64,000 bases of DNA from assembly GCA_002633005.1 (NCBI GenBank), contig NMRA01000850.1, positions 56,553-120,552 on the forward strand. The letters are read 5' to 3'. Every line of letters starts with the position of its first letter. Position 1 is the first letter of the stretch. This DNA is from Phoronis australis. Lineage: Eukaryota; Phoronida; Phoronidae. The notes under the pieces were generated by a model, which did no database searches, was not told where the DNA came from, and saw nothing but the letters and a program-made list of their open reading frames with translations. A program made the position numbers and the translations under genes. Positions 47,014 to 59,229 of the stretch are shown piece by piece.

Positions 47014-47356
47014 TGGAATCACCGAGGAAAAATACTGTTTCTAGTACATAGAATTGATAATTGTCACCGCTAGTTTACGAAAACATGTGCCTGCTATTGC
47101 GAATACCTGCAAGTCCCATTTGAAAGAAATGAGTAAGACTCTAAACGTGCAATCGGCTGGAGTCACCTGTGGGATTGACAATTCTAATTGTAATGTCATG
47201 CAACCCTTACCGATGCGACGACACACGTGGTGCTGGCAGCCGTTTTTTGAACTCTTGTAAGGGATTAAATGTCCTTGCGGTCTGATGTTTTAGGTATTTC
47301 ATGAATTGCAATCCAGGTTTGAAATATGGTATTCAGGCAACAAGCTAGGTGCAAAC

Positions 47357-47602
47357 GACCTGTCTCTCGAACAGTCTATTGGCTTTTGTCTCGGCTTAAC
47401 CTTTTTCACGAAAACAAGCTAAGGCTGAAAGTCAGAAAGTCTCTCTGACAAGTCGAAGTCATAACACAGAAATCCGTAGTCTGCTCTACTAGACAGACAA
47501 GCGCTTCGAGAAAACTATAGACAAAAACCCCAGTTATTCGTAGATTTCTGACTTTAAGTTATAGTCAAAAGACAAGTCAGTAGTCTCTTCGAGAAACATG
47601 TC
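47357..47602. mobile_element. Candidate MITE (GACCTGTCTCTCGAA ends)
   Basis: GACCTGTCTCTCGAACAGTC at 47357 pairs with GACTCTTCGAGAAACATGTC-like sequence at 47581-47602 (18 of 22 positions inverted matches). The interior is rich in AGTC/GACT words that form further hairpins. No coding frame. Confidence 0.5.
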
Positions 47603-47609
47603 TCTAAGC

Positions 47610-50190
47610 GTTGCATTTTTAATATATAGCAACAAAAATACGTCAATCCTCGTACAATTGTTGTTTTATAAAGAAATCTTACACGTAGATCTAGTGATAA
47701 GGTAGCATTTTCCCGTGCATGACTACAACAAAAGTAACTAATTTGGTTGATAAGCGATCTTGGTGCAACAATTTGAAGTTATTCTTGGTTCAGCAACATT
47801 CATTAATACACACTTCGATAATAGTTTTCACAAATTATCTTCATGTAAATCTGTTGTTTGTAAGCATATACATTGTTGCTAGATTGCATTTCTCCAAAAA
47901 GACGGATTACTGCTCGGACATATAACATCAAATATTATAGCATTTATTAATTAAAGGAAAGTAACTCAAGTATAACGTGGAACTAATGGACGCACTCCGA
48001 TATTTGTGAGCTATAAATTATTCAAGCCCGAACAGAACATTTTGGTTGCACTAAAAAACAAGAGTTGACTATCAATGATTAATAGGTTTATGCAAACACG
48101 TCTGTAATTGGCAACAGTATGTTTGTAATACACTTGGGTCGTATAACGTGCCAGAAGTTAATGAAGGGTTGAACATTTAAACATTGAAAATGATTACCGG
48201 TATCGTAAATGTGAGTGTTCATTGAGTACTTTTTGAATGTGTAATTGATATAGATTCACAGTTCCCTTGTGTGAGCAACACACCTCAGAACATTAAAATG
48301 ATTAGAAATTAATCACTGCGTTAACTGAGCCTGAAAATACGCACTGCTTTGTTACCAAGAACGATTCTACCTGGAGTACGACGGTGAGTTTGCTATTTTA
48401 GTTTCGTGTGGATACACTTTCACTCAATTAGACTCTGGAGAACAACACGCACTCGCATGAACCGGAAGATAAATGGTATTTGTCAAATACATGAAAATGA
48501 CAATGATAAAATAACCACTTTTTAGTTTGCTATTGATCATCTCAGTGTACCAGTACTCATGCTTGTTTTGTCACATCAACCACTAGGTGGCGTGCAAGGA
48601 TTTCACGTGTAACTTCGTGTCACGGACTGGTAACTGCCGGAATATTTTTAATAGCTTGTCATAGATCATTTACAGCTGCCGCATTCGTAAACATAGATTC
48701 TCACTTACAAACACGGCTAACAGTCCTTGTAGGCCTACTATCCACTCACAAACACTGCTTATCGACCGCAAAACACTGCCAGACTTTCAAAACACAGCTA
48801 AAAAACATTGCTCAGTGATTGCCCAACCCAAAACATGGACAATGAATCCCGCGTCACCTTACGTGTTTGACGGTCAGCGAACCGTGTTTGTAAGTCCGGG
48901 CACGAGTTTGAGAGTCGATAACAAAGTTCAGGTCATTCGAACAACACGGCTCATGCAGTCATGGACCTACATGTGGCTTCGCGCTCACGAAGACTGCTCG
49001 CGGCTGCACACCCCAGCAGCAAGGTTCATGTGTCCACCGTTTGCGCATATGTGAACATTTTTGCTCAGAAACGATACACTTTTCAATCACTTGATCCTCG
49101 TTATGAGCTCCTCTCTTATTCACGATACGTAACACATCTTAAAAGTGAACCTTTATTTGCTGTTGTCAATGAAAATAATAGTGACTTACTCCTTAAGGGA
49201 GTTGCACGGGCAGTTCCCTGCTATTCTCAATAATATGAAGAATTTAACTGAAGTTTAACTTTTGGTATGTATCAAAACTAACTGTATTAAGTAATGAAGA
49301 CAAAATAGCAGAGGACACGAAAGTGATCACATTGAAAATTTAAGGAATGTAGTACAGTCCCTATATGGGACTGATTCAACATCCCAATCACAGCTCCGGC
49401 ACTTGGATGTAAACACATTTTCTCGGACCTTGAATAACCTAAATTACAATTAAAACACAATTTTGGCTTAATTTTATCGACATCCAATAAGTAAAACCTC
49501 ACTTAGTGCTTACAATTAATGATAGGATTCATGCCATCTCAAATATCGAGGTTTGGTGACGAATAATAACTGAAAACGAGGTTAAGCAGAGTTTAGAGCA
49601 AGTACTGGAAAATAATGCAGCATTGACTGCGCATGATGTTCTTGCAGCTCTTCATTTTCTGAAAGAATAAAACTTCAAACAGCAAGACTGCCATCAAAAG
49701 CAGGTGCACATGTGCCTTCAGTTAATTAACTGCCGTTGGTGATTTAAAGTTAACTTCCGAGTAAACTTAGTTTCAAACCGTCTGACCTCCGCAAACGTAC
49801 ATAACATTACATTTTGTTGAGGATAGCATGACTTCAAAAGAGTTGAACAGAAGCCAAGGGCAGTTTGCACATGTCTACCGTAAATTGCGACTACATTCAA
49901 AGCTGCACTTATGCACAACTTCCGACAGCTGTTTTCCTGTTTAGTTTGCCAAAGCGCCTCTAGACCTCGCTTACGCAAACCAGTGCTTCCTGTCTTGACC
50001 ACAGGCGTCCTCAGCTTATGATCGTCCCCAATACATTATATGTATACTACAAGATATGACACTCGGGACTAGAAATTTCAAGGGTGCTTCACTTCAGCCG
50101 TCCATAGCAAACACAAAACTCAATAAATTTACACAAAACAGAGGTTCAGCAAACCATGAGGAATTGTTCTTTCTCTCAATACCATTTACG
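47610..50190. other. Intergenic; no gene supported
   Basis: Frames at 48961-49233 (+) and 49718-50002 (-) are ATG-started but have no motif and no partner exons. No TIR or tandem structure seen. Confidence 0.35.
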
Positions 50191-50193
50191 GTG

Positions 50194-50325
50194 TCCTGCT
50201 CCACCGAGTTTGCAAGAAATTCGAGGACAAAGCACAAAAATCTTCCCAAAAAGCCCGTACGGACCAAATCCCGTGTCCCACGCGAGTCGGTTCCAGGTCA
50301 AGGACGGTACGGAATTATCCACCAT
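50194..50325 (-). CDS. Possible first coding exon, unidentified (minus strand)
   Basis: On the minus strand ATGGTGGATAATTCC opens a 43-codon frame (MVDNSVPSLTWNRLAW, then DTGFGPYGLFGK) with balanced codon use and an AAG-ATGG start context. A CACC/gtaaat donor-like site lies just before its stop. No downstream exon could be matched and I do not recognise the protein. Could be chance. Confidence 0.18.
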
Positions 50326-50329
50326 CTTG

Positions 50330-51790
50330 TTTTTCGCCACAATGGTTATCGGTTGAAAAACTAGCGCCCCAAGCGGCGAATAAGCAACACTAATTTAGAG
50401 GCGGAGTCCGAACTATGTAAACACTGAGAAATTCATACGTTCGACGTGCAATAAAATCACTGTGTTTGAAGATGGGTGAAATACGTAAGCTAACATTCAC
50501 TTATAATCGAATGAGAATGAAAATGTATGTTTTAATCAATATTAAAGTGTATTTGCTTTCATCCCTTCAAAAGCCATCATTATTTTGTTTCTTGTTTGAG
50601 TTCTTAATAAGGCAAATTATCGAAAGTTCCTTATAACATTTCATACCTCCACGGACTACATAGTTTTACTGATTGCTCCTGGGGGTTCAGAGGAAAGATG
50701 TCCCCAAATGCCCGCAAAGGGGGTACAAGGGAGTAGTGAAAACCAGGTAAAAACCAGGTGGGTGCCAAGTGGGTGTTGACCCCCTCCCAGGGGGTACATG
50801 GGAGGAGTGCTAAACAAGTAAAAACCAATGGATGTAAAGCCCCTTACATCGTCACAAATTTTGGTTGCTCACCTGACCATTGACTACATGTGCTGAGGTG
50901 GTGATAAGATTTGGCCCTCGTTTTGTGTATTGGACCCCCCAAGGACATTTTGGAATGACCGATGGCCAGGGCCCTGTGGTTATGTCAGTACCATCCTGGG
51001 TGTTTTCCAACTTTTCATTACATGGTGCTCCTAGCTCACTGAAGAAGAATGCAAGGCAATTCATCACTATCACAACATTGTAATCCTTTCTGATGCTCTC
51101 TCACACGTACTTTTTAGAACATTCCAGTATTTCTTAGTGCTATGCCAGTACAGGGTAAATTCCCCACTCCCTCACTATAATCACCAATAGTTACAAGTCA
51201 GTTGCTAATCTGTAGAATAGCTCACAACTTACAAAATGTATTAACATTGAGTATATCATTACTCATAGCTGGTCAACGTTCAAAATGACATGATAAAATA
51301 TTTTAAGAGGTACTGAACAGCAATCAAAATATTCACTACCCATACAACTTCATACAAAACTGAACTAAAGGACCAAAATTTAATGACATATACCCACTGT
51401 TCCTCCTATCAATAACAGTAAATATTTCAGGTAAGTTACAGCCTGATCACGAGATCATATCTGCTACCTAGCCGCAACTGGGGTTTAAATTAATCATAAT
51501 CTCCAAAAACGTACAAAATAGACAACACATACACCAAGACAACAAGAAAATCTGACCTAGTTTCTCACTCTCTATTAATTTGCTAGTAAAATAATACAGC
51601 TCTTTTCGCTAAAGAAATGCGTTATAAATAAAGCTGAAAATTAATTTACTCACAGAGATATTTGTCATCAAGAAGCAAACTAATTCTGATAGCTTGATTT
51701 TATCAAAATTTCAGCCCTCCATTCATACTCTGAAAGATCCACCAATTTCACTTTGACTCTCCGAGTCACAAGCTTACCTTTCATAAAATG
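50330..51790. other. Intergenic; small direct repeat, no gene supported
   Basis: GGGGGTACAAGGGAGTAG with AAAACCAGG (about 50719) and GGGGGTACATGGGAGGAG with AAAAACC (about 50792) form a roughly 73-bp direct repeat. Elsewhere no structure seen. Confidence 0.4.
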
Positions 51791-52106
51791 TTTCAATCTG
51801 ATCAACCTAGTAAAAATTTGAAAAAAAGGTTTTGACCAATTGTCCTTTCTACACGTGATGTCCAAGTAAATACTTGTTTTGTGAGACAATAATCAGACAT
51901 GCAAATAACTCTATTCCCGAGCCGTAATGCACATAATTTCGGGAGAACGTTTTGACATCTTCATTTTTGGTGGATTCAGGACATCAAATATTGTTGGCAC
52001 TGCATCCATACCAGCTTGTTCTTCATAAGAGCATTCCTGAATATGAACTCCTCGAAGTGACGAGAGCATACCTTTCATTTCTTGGACAAGTAGGCTGCAT
52101 CTCTAT

Positions 52107-52240
52107 TCATAAGTTCGGTTCCCAGCGCTTGCACCTCAAACAGAAATCAATGAGAGACTCAGGAACAAACCTCATACTAGGCTCATAGAAGACTGGTAGC
52201 TTACACTTCATAACACTACAATAGTCCTGTCGTACTGTAC
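52107..52240 (-). CDS. Possible terminal exon of an unidentified minus-strand gene
   Basis: The acceptor TCTCTATCACAG is followed by a frame TVRQDYCSVMKCKLPVFYEP, then RFVPESLIDFCLRC, ending in TGA at 52107-52109. The entry phase (2 nt first) is compatible with the donor of the exon-like piece at 56950-57054. I cannot name the family. Exon-like because of the sharp acceptor and non-repetitive protein-like composition. Confidence 0.3.
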
Positions 52241-53249
52241 CTGTGATAGAGACAAAACCGTCTTGGTGTCAACTAAAAAACTAGGACTCAAATGTCGATC
52301 CAGGGATTTTTTAGGGCCGCGCTTCGCATTATTGGCGCATAGAATTAAGTTTTCATTGAAGCACCGGTGTTGCTTAACTTGGACCAACTGGCACATTAAA
52401 ATTATGTCGATTTTTTCACCGAGACCCACAGATTCTCTAACTTGACAAATAGTCATAGATATAGATTTGTGGCCTGTGGCTGTGACTGTGGCCGCGTCAC
52501 CAGTCGTATTGACCCATGGCCATGGGTATGTTTTTCTACACTGCAGACGACAGTGGCACCGGGACTGTTGTCGACGTGTCTTCCAACCGAGAACAGAACA
52601 CACAAAATGGGTACCCTTCAGACAAGTGGAAGTCGGCAAACTCAAGCTCTAGTTGGGAATGACACATTTTATTCTAAATTTCTGAAACCTAGAGTGCAAG
52701 AGCATTTGGATTCTTGCATCTTCTCCTGCACACGGGCTGTCGTAAATTTATGGGTTTACATGTAGGTACAAAAAACCCAAATCGTAACTTTTTGATCATT
52801 TTTGGGTTCATTACTTTCCAGTGGACGTAGAAAGGCATTAAGACATAGCTCTGTTGAATTTCTCCATCTGTGAGAAACGCCATTGAGTGTGCGCTCTGTA
52901 AGTTATACCTTTTTCAGGTGTCTTGAGACAGCTTGAAAACAAGGGCTTTCATTGAACCAGACCAGTGACAATAAGGGTTGTCAAAGGACGATTTTCAACA
53001 TTTGGTCACGTAAATTGTACTGGTAAGGGACCAAATAACATTTAAATGGACAATTAAAGTATGAACTTGTTGAGATCTTTGGTTTTCAGTATATTTTCGC
53101 TCAAAAGTTATTGTCACCTCTCAGCACTAACTGGTTTTAGCCATCAAGGATCAAAAGGAGAGTCTTCTTATGATTCCTAGCTCTGAATCTAGAGACTCCA
53201 TCTTTGTCCCGCTGAAGTTGAAAGACCCAAACCCCTGGAAAATTTCTTT

Positions 53250-55090
53250 TTTATTGTTTCGATTTTTTGTTTACTTCGCCAACGGGTTCAGTTTGCTTTC
53301 AACCCTTGTCGCTAGTCTCCTGCACAGACCCTCGAGGTTGGTTGGGGTCTGCTACAGCGCACTTTTCCATATGCATTCTTGGAATATCATTGGCTGTTCC
53401 GATTTCAAGAAACAAGGCATTCTATTGGTCAGTTGAATAATAGGTCAAACTAGTTCACTAACATGGCGACTTCCAGTACGGGAAGAATGTCGATGGATTT
53501 ATAGCTGTTTAAACCTCTCTGTTCTCGTCAAACTTCCGCATTTCAAAGCTAACGAGTCAAGGAATATATCAGCAGTAACGTATACGAAACATTTAATGAT
53601 AATTATTATCTTGTATACTATGCTGTATTCTGAAGTGATGTGATTTTTTACGAAATAATTTGTGGAAGAGATAGGCTGATTAGGGGATTAGGCCATTCAC
53701 AACAACACTGAACAACAGTCATTTTAGGCACACTATAGCACCGAATAGCGGGAAAGGAGTAGCTAAGTGCGTCGTGGCCACGGGAGATTGCCTCGATCTT
53801 TTCAGGGCACACCCTCTCGTATGTTAACATGTTCATGTACGTTATGTAAGCTCCCGTGATTACCGTGAAGGTTGAATTATTGGGTCAGATAAGATCTGAT
53901 AAGGATATGTGCTGAAATACTGCTATTCATGACATTGACATTGTCATTGTAATGTATAGTACACTGGCACACTTGTCACTACCCACAGAAGTTAGGAGCA
54001 TAAAAAATACAGTCAATGGTCCTAAACACTCAAACATTAACCAGTCTAGCAATAGTTTTATAATGACTGACATCGCTTTTGTCGGTGCCATTCAGCAGTG
54101 CCTCTGTCTCTGACTGCCATACTACAGTCGTACAAAGTATTCAATTATTTCAGAGGGTGTTTGTTTTTGTGAAATTAGGATTAAACACACTCTTTTGTAT
54201 AGTCAGCAAGATAAAACCTCACCCTTTTTTGAGTTGGCACAGTGATTAAAAATGACCCATTTTGGTGAGAGCCTCAATAGAAGAATCAACTTTTCTGATA
54301 ACATAATTATGCAAAGTTATTATTTACAGGGAATTGAATTTCAGCAAAAAGCTCTCTGGGCTGTATTCTTTTTAAAACAACAAACCTCAGTTGCATATGA
54401 AACCTTCAGTGGTTTCGGCGCTAAAATGGATCATTTTGTACAGACCAAAAAGTAAATATTTTTGTGTGGAATTTATTTGGAAATTCACCCTTTCATGGTG
54501 ACTTTTGCAATTCCCAAGTCACTGGTCAGAGTGTCACATTTGGTCATATGAAATCTATGCAAGTCTCCTCTTTCCTGGACCCCGAATGGTCGACTGTTTC
54601 ATTTTTTCTTTCCACGTTCACATGATGTCAAGTGTAGTAGAGTTTGCAACAATCATCTATTAATATCAGTCTAATTGCAAAACAAGATCTCAGAACCATT
54701 CTAAAACATTCTGAAACTACTAAGGTTCGCTGTAATCAAAGCATCCTGGAGTTAGACATTGTAAGCAAGCGATCTTTAAAAACCTGGTTTGTTAAAATGA
54801 CTATTAGTTGCAAAAACATCTCACATTTCAAAATTGGGAGCTCAGGGTACTTCAAAGATTTTAAGCTGGGTCACTTAACCCAAATTGACAGTTTCTTGTG
54901 CGTTACTTGGGTGGAATTGCTGTCCAGGCAATAGTCACTCACTAGCAATCCAAATTTTGAGAACAAGTTTTAACGCCTGCTATTCAGTGAAAAATAGGTT
55001 CCTGTTATACAGTAGAAAACACTGGATCTCAAAGTGGGGGTATGTTACTATTACCATTATGTTTTGCTCAGTGAGCAACATGCTAGTGTT
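53250..55090. other. Intergenic or intronic; nothing firm
   Basis: TTGGCTG and TATTGGTCAG (CCAAT-box-like, 53390-53430) precede an ATGGCG at 53464 that stops after 12 codons. No exon confirmed. The rest is featureless. Confidence 0.3.
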
Positions 55091-55279
55091 TCATTCTTGT
55101 GATCTACATAATACAGCAGTGATTTTAGTCAACATTTCGGTCTTTTCGAACAGTTTTTCAAAATTAACAAATTTGACTCTTAATGAGGGGGCCTCCTCGT
55201 GGCAAGAGTTGGGCAGTGTGAAATGCTTCAGAACATTCGCACTGGCAAACACCCTCACGTTGACATCATTAATGTGTTC
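55091..55279 (-). CDS. Exon-like reading frame of an unidentified protein
   Basis: After an acceptor TACTATTTCTAG the minus strand is open for 62 codons: EHINDVNVRVFASANVLKHF, then TLPNSCHEEAPSLRVKFVNF, and KTEMLTKITAVL before TGA. Composition is strongly protein-like. A donor inside the last codons is possible but weak. No relative is known to me. It may be part of the same minus-strand gene as 56950-57054 and 52107-52240, or a transposon remnant. Confidence 0.35.
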   Translation of the reverse strand, partial: EHINDVNVRVFASANVLKHFTLPNSCHEEAPSLRVKFVNFEKLFEKTEMLTKITAVLCRSQE

Positions 55280-56949
55280 CTAGAAATAGTATAACCATAA
55301 GGTACAAAACACGCAGCATGCCAAGAAATTTATCAAACCATTGGGAACTTTATTTTGCTGATGTATTGATAAGAAATATGGTTTAGTTTAGCGATAGACT
55401 GAAGTACTAAGTCTGGGCATTAACATAGCCGTGGGTGCACAACAGGGCTATCCCCTCCTCATTGCAAACCCTTCTCCTGATAGAAACTCTTTTCAGTTTT
55501 ATTCTTGCCTAGCTTCCGTGTCCCTGTCCCCTGTTCATGCAGTGCTTCCAAGTTGCCTCACATTACAGTCATTGGTTGCCAACAATTTCAAGTTAAGCAA
55601 CCTGTTGAATAATTCTGACTACACCAGTGCTGCTATGGGAATAGGTTACTAAAGACCCGACTGCCATTCAAGTTGCACATTCCCTGCCTTGTGAAAGCAT
55701 AAACCATTATGAAATTAACACCTGGGCCCTGAGTTTCAACTTTTTACTCAGAATTATTTTTGTTATTTTCTATTCTAGTCTTGTTTGAACTTGAGATAAG
55801 TTTCTTTTATTCTATGTGTTTATCAATGTCAATTAATGATCCCAGCATTAGAGCTAAGAGCTCGAGTAAGAGGTTTTGCTAGAAATCTCGAGTTTTTACT
55901 CAAATTTTAGCTTGAATCTAGTGGTCATTAAGTACTAGCTTGATCTCCCAAGAAAGTGGACTAGAAGTGACAAAACGATTTCGAGTTCGATTTGGATTGA
56001 AAGTTTCACTCTAGAGGTGTATTCCCAAAACATGATTGCATAATCCCTTTTCAGGGTTTTAAATCAATCCATACAAGACTGGGCTGGAATCTGTTTAGCC
56101 CAAAAAGCATTTAAATGCTACGTGGAGAATAATAAAACATCTGTACTAAACTGTGTTGAAAAAATGAACCCTTTTGAAGTTCCTTATCCACTAATTGTAC
56201 CATTTTTCTAGCTGCTATTAACCCAACCTCTTTTTAGAATCGTCATGTAACAATATAAGATTGGTCTGGTACAAACAATGTTGTTTTTGGCCAAATTAGT
56301 AGCAAAAATCAGAAGCACTCACATGAAGATTGGCATTGGATTTGGATACTAGTGTCTGATGTCACTCTTCATGTGTGCGCTTGTGATTAGACTCTTGATC
56401 TTGTACTGTTCCTTACTGAGATCACATGTGGTATATCGGCTTCGGTTGAACTGATAGTTTGTTACTGCTGAAAAACTGGTGCAATAACTATGGCTTTGAG
56501 CAATAACAAAGTTTGAATTCTTCCAAGTCCACTAAGGAACAAGTTGAGACAGGGATATATACAGGGCTTGGAATTTTCCTTTTTTGTTTTTATTTCCTCT
56601 TATTCGATTTCCAGCTTCTTTTTTATCATCATTTTTTGGCTAACTTGATTCATGCAAAAACATTTATTTCAGTTTAATTTTACAACACAAAAATATTTCT
56701 ATCACACAAGCCTATTTGTGAAATTATAGATCACCTGGAAATTTTTCTTCTTATAGTCATTCCAATTCCTGTATATAGTGGTAAGTTGTTCAGATCAAAA
56801 TTTATTCTTTTTCACATAAGACGCATTTATAGCAACTTTAAGGGATTTAATTCGAAGGAAATCTGGAAGCTAGAAGACACTGTCTGATAAGCACATTCTA
56901 AAATAAAAATTGTGCTTGTACTTTCCAAGANGTTTTTTAAATACGATAC

Positions 56950-57054
56950 CTGTATTTTTAAAACCTTGGACACCATACTCAGTTTTGACAACAGGAATCT
57001 CTGAGCCGACTTCTTCAAGGTTAATGGGTGAAAAAGACAGCTGTCCAAGAATTG
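56950..57054 (-). CDS. Exon-like reading frame of an unidentified protein
   Basis: The acceptor CCTTTCGTAG is followed by ILGQLSFSPINLEEVGSEIP, then VVKTEYGVQGFKNT, and a donor gtatcg; 105 nt, entering with 2 nt and leaving with 1 nt. A stop in the same frame lies just upstream, as expected for an internal exon. Unknown family. Confidence 0.33.
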
Positions 57055-57231
57055 CTACGAAAGGATTCAGTTGTTAGCATTAGCTCCTATAAAATGAGTG
57101 TGTATTTGAAACATTAGGCTACAATTTTATTGAAGTCCAAACCTCGGACCACAAACATAATGTTTTTTTTTAGCCACTGTCTAAATGGGTGGAGATTCTT
57201 CTAGTACCAGATATGCAAAAAACTAAAGGTT

Positions 57232-57535
57232 AGGGCCCATTTGGAACACCTCTCGGGTATTTTCATAGCTACAAATTTACCCTCGGAACATCTGGAGCAC
57301 CTCGGCTATTTTCCTACTTACATGTACAAATAATTTTTCTTAGAAACACTTCAGGTATTTTCGTAGCCTCAATTATCCTCTCGGAGATGAATGTTATCCA
57401 AAATATGGCAAGTCACATGATTTTCAATATTGACAATAATAGGCTAACTGAAGTCCGCACACATGCAGAGAGCGTTCACCTATTAGGTGAAATTTGAGGT
57501 TATGAAAACACCCGAGGTGTTCTGGATGCCCTTGG
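57232..57535. mobile_element. MITE with about 38-bp TIRs and repeated termini
   Basis: The left end GGGCCCATTTGGAACACCTC, then TCGGGTATTTTCATAGC, is the inverse of 57497-57535 (GAGGTTATGAAAACACCCGA, then GGTGTTCTGGATGCCC). The left terminal motif is repeated three times at about 48-bp spacing (57247, 57292, 57341). A further inverted copy lies at 57627-57672. Confidence 0.6.
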
Positions 57536-57871
57536 AAGTTAATGTTTTCAGTGCATGCTCGAACTTTATGGCCAATCATTCTCCACTAAGTTTGATAATC
57601 ACAAAGGTTAAATTCACCTTCAATGAGAAGTTTGAGGTCCCGAATATACCCAAGGTGATCTGAATGGCTTAGGACCCTCAAGTTGTGCAGGGTCCCACCT
57701 CAAAAAGGGAAATGGGGAAGAAAAAATTAGTATGTCAACGAGGTGAGGGGTGTAGCTTGAGAATTTTGGCTACCTGAAGGGTCGAAAATTGTGTTGTTCC
57801 AGGAGGTGAAGACTGTGTAGGCTGCAAAGTGGTGGAAATTGAGTGCCAGCAGTGTTTACTGTAACACTGTA

Positions 57872-58033
57872 CAAAGACGGATAGGGGGAAGGGGGGTATG
57901 CGGCAAGGGAGCCATGGCCCTGCCTAAAATTCTCCCAGATTCCATTTGGTAGTTTGGGGGTGCAAATGTCTGACGGGCAAAATACTCTGTCCTTGGCCCA
58001 CCCCCCTCACTCAAAATCCTGGATCATCCCCTG
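57872..58033. mobile_element. CAGTGGCGGAT MITE, copy 3
   Basis: A 162-bp element with an eroded start (CAAAGACGGATAGG) and end CATCCCCTG. It is flanked by CTGTA on both sides (57867-57871, 58034-58038). The interior CTCCCAGATTCCATTTGG is shared with copies 1 and 2. Confidence 0.75.
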
Positions 58034-58224
58034 CTGTAAGATCTTGCAGCAGGGGAGGGGCCAGGATTTCGGATGTTTTCAATTCGTAAAAAGCGTTCAA
58101 AAATGAAACTGAAAAATGCCAAGTGAAAAGAGTGAAGCCATTGTTAATTCAGGTTTATTTTCCTTATAAGTAATCGATAATTACATGATTTTACTTCAGT
58201 TATTTGGTAATATCACAACATATA

Positions 58225-58334
58225 AACAGTTACCTCACCAGAGCGTTCCCCCCGACCGCAAACGCGACCCAGTCGCAAAATAACTTTACTCTAGGGACAC
58301 CTAGCGACCTGATAACGTAATACCCGATGCCAGC
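58225..58334. promoter_or_regulatory. Candidate promoter region with an NRF1-like site
   Basis: Locally CpG-richer than its surroundings. CCAGCATGCGCAGAG (58326-58340) resembles an NRF1 site. GCCAATGAA (58377) and TGACGTCAG (58431), CCAAT- and CRE-like, lie just inside. It precedes the small spliced gene at 58335. A minus-strand transcript could also start here: GGAACGCTCTG/gtgagg is a good donor at about 58235. Confidence 0.3.
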
Positions 58335-58944
58335 ATGCGCAGAGCAAACTTCCTGGTTAAAAATTGCCATCTGACAGCCAATGAAAACCATCGTTCTAGT
58401 GCGCTGTACCTGGGCCTTCACAAGCAATCCGTGACGTCAGCTTGTGAGGCCCGGGAACCAGGTTACCCTTGTCGCCTGCTGTTTGAGAAACCGGGTAAGA
58501 TTTCAGGTGGTTGTAAAACACTTTAAAATTGCCAAGTGGCAGCTGATTAGGAGCGTATTATGTTCACATTTTTAGAATCTAGAGAGAACGAGGATTCTAA
58601 ATCTGCAGTCAGATTTGTTTTAGCATTTGCTGGGAAGTGAGTGGTAATTTTGGAGAGATAACTGTCAAATTTGATGTTTTTGGTCCTATTTCTCTATGCC
58701 GGAATTTCTTTTGCTGTGAATTAATCGATTAAAAATCTGTAGCATAATTAAGTTTCAGTTTTCATAAGTAGTACTTGTAAACTGAGAATGTCACAAAACC
58801 CTCTGTTTTCTCAGGCTCTTGATAAGGACGGGAGGAAAGGACTCATTTCCAGTTAGGTGTGCGTCGCCGGGAAGCCAAATCCCTGCAATAACTGTAGTGA
58901 GCCACTTCCCAGACACCCTCGACGACTACCCTTGTACCCAGTGA
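58335..58944 (+). CDS. Putative small three-exon gene, 116 aa, unknown function
   Basis: Exons 58335-58494, 58576-58636 and 58815-58944 have strong sites: donors CCGG/gtaaga and GGAA/gtgagt, acceptors cacatttttag and ctctgttttctcag. They join in one frame (phases 1 and 2). The protein starts MRRANFLVKNCHLTANENHR and passes through SRENEDSKSAVRFVLAFAG. It ends with LLIRTGGKDSFPVRCASPG..., finishing HFPDTLDDYPCTQ before TGA. No signal peptide, membrane helix or known domain is visible. An AATAAA lies 273 bp downstream and promoter-like motifs lie upstream. The start could differ (ATG 58560 in exon 2 is in frame by an alternative 5' end). The evidence is splice logic only, so it could be chance. 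Confidence 0.38.
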
Positions 58945-59216
58945 AATATGAAAACTAGGTCAGCAGGTGTGTTGAAATTGATTAAATCAACGTTTCACAA
59001 AACACAGTCGCTTACAGCACGCCAACTGTTACAAATTCTCAAGCCTTGAGAGTTGCAAATTTATGTGTGCACCAACACTTTCAGAAATCACATCTTACAG
59101 TTTCAGAACTCAAAAAATGTGTTGAAAAGTCAAATCAACGGATTTAAACGCGCAGTATAACGCTTTTTGATTTCTGGGTTTGTCATTCTTTTGCTTGAGT
59201 GTTTTATGTATTCTTC

Positions 59217-59222
59217 AATAAA
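59217..59222 (+). terminator. Poly(A) signal AATAAA after the small gene
   Basis: Canonical AATAAA followed by an AT-rich run, 273 bp after the TGA at 58944. No other gene competes for it. Confidence 0.4.
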
Positions 59223-59229
59223 TATATAT

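Noticed and set aside
52208-52645. 145-codon minus-strand frame as a protein-coding gene
   Set aside because: Long but without motifs. Its end overlaps an acceptor that opens a different frame, and the opposite strand is equally open over part of it.
54885-55283. 132-codon plus-strand frame
   Set aside because: It is antisense to a better minus-strand exon-like frame and has no recognisable feature.
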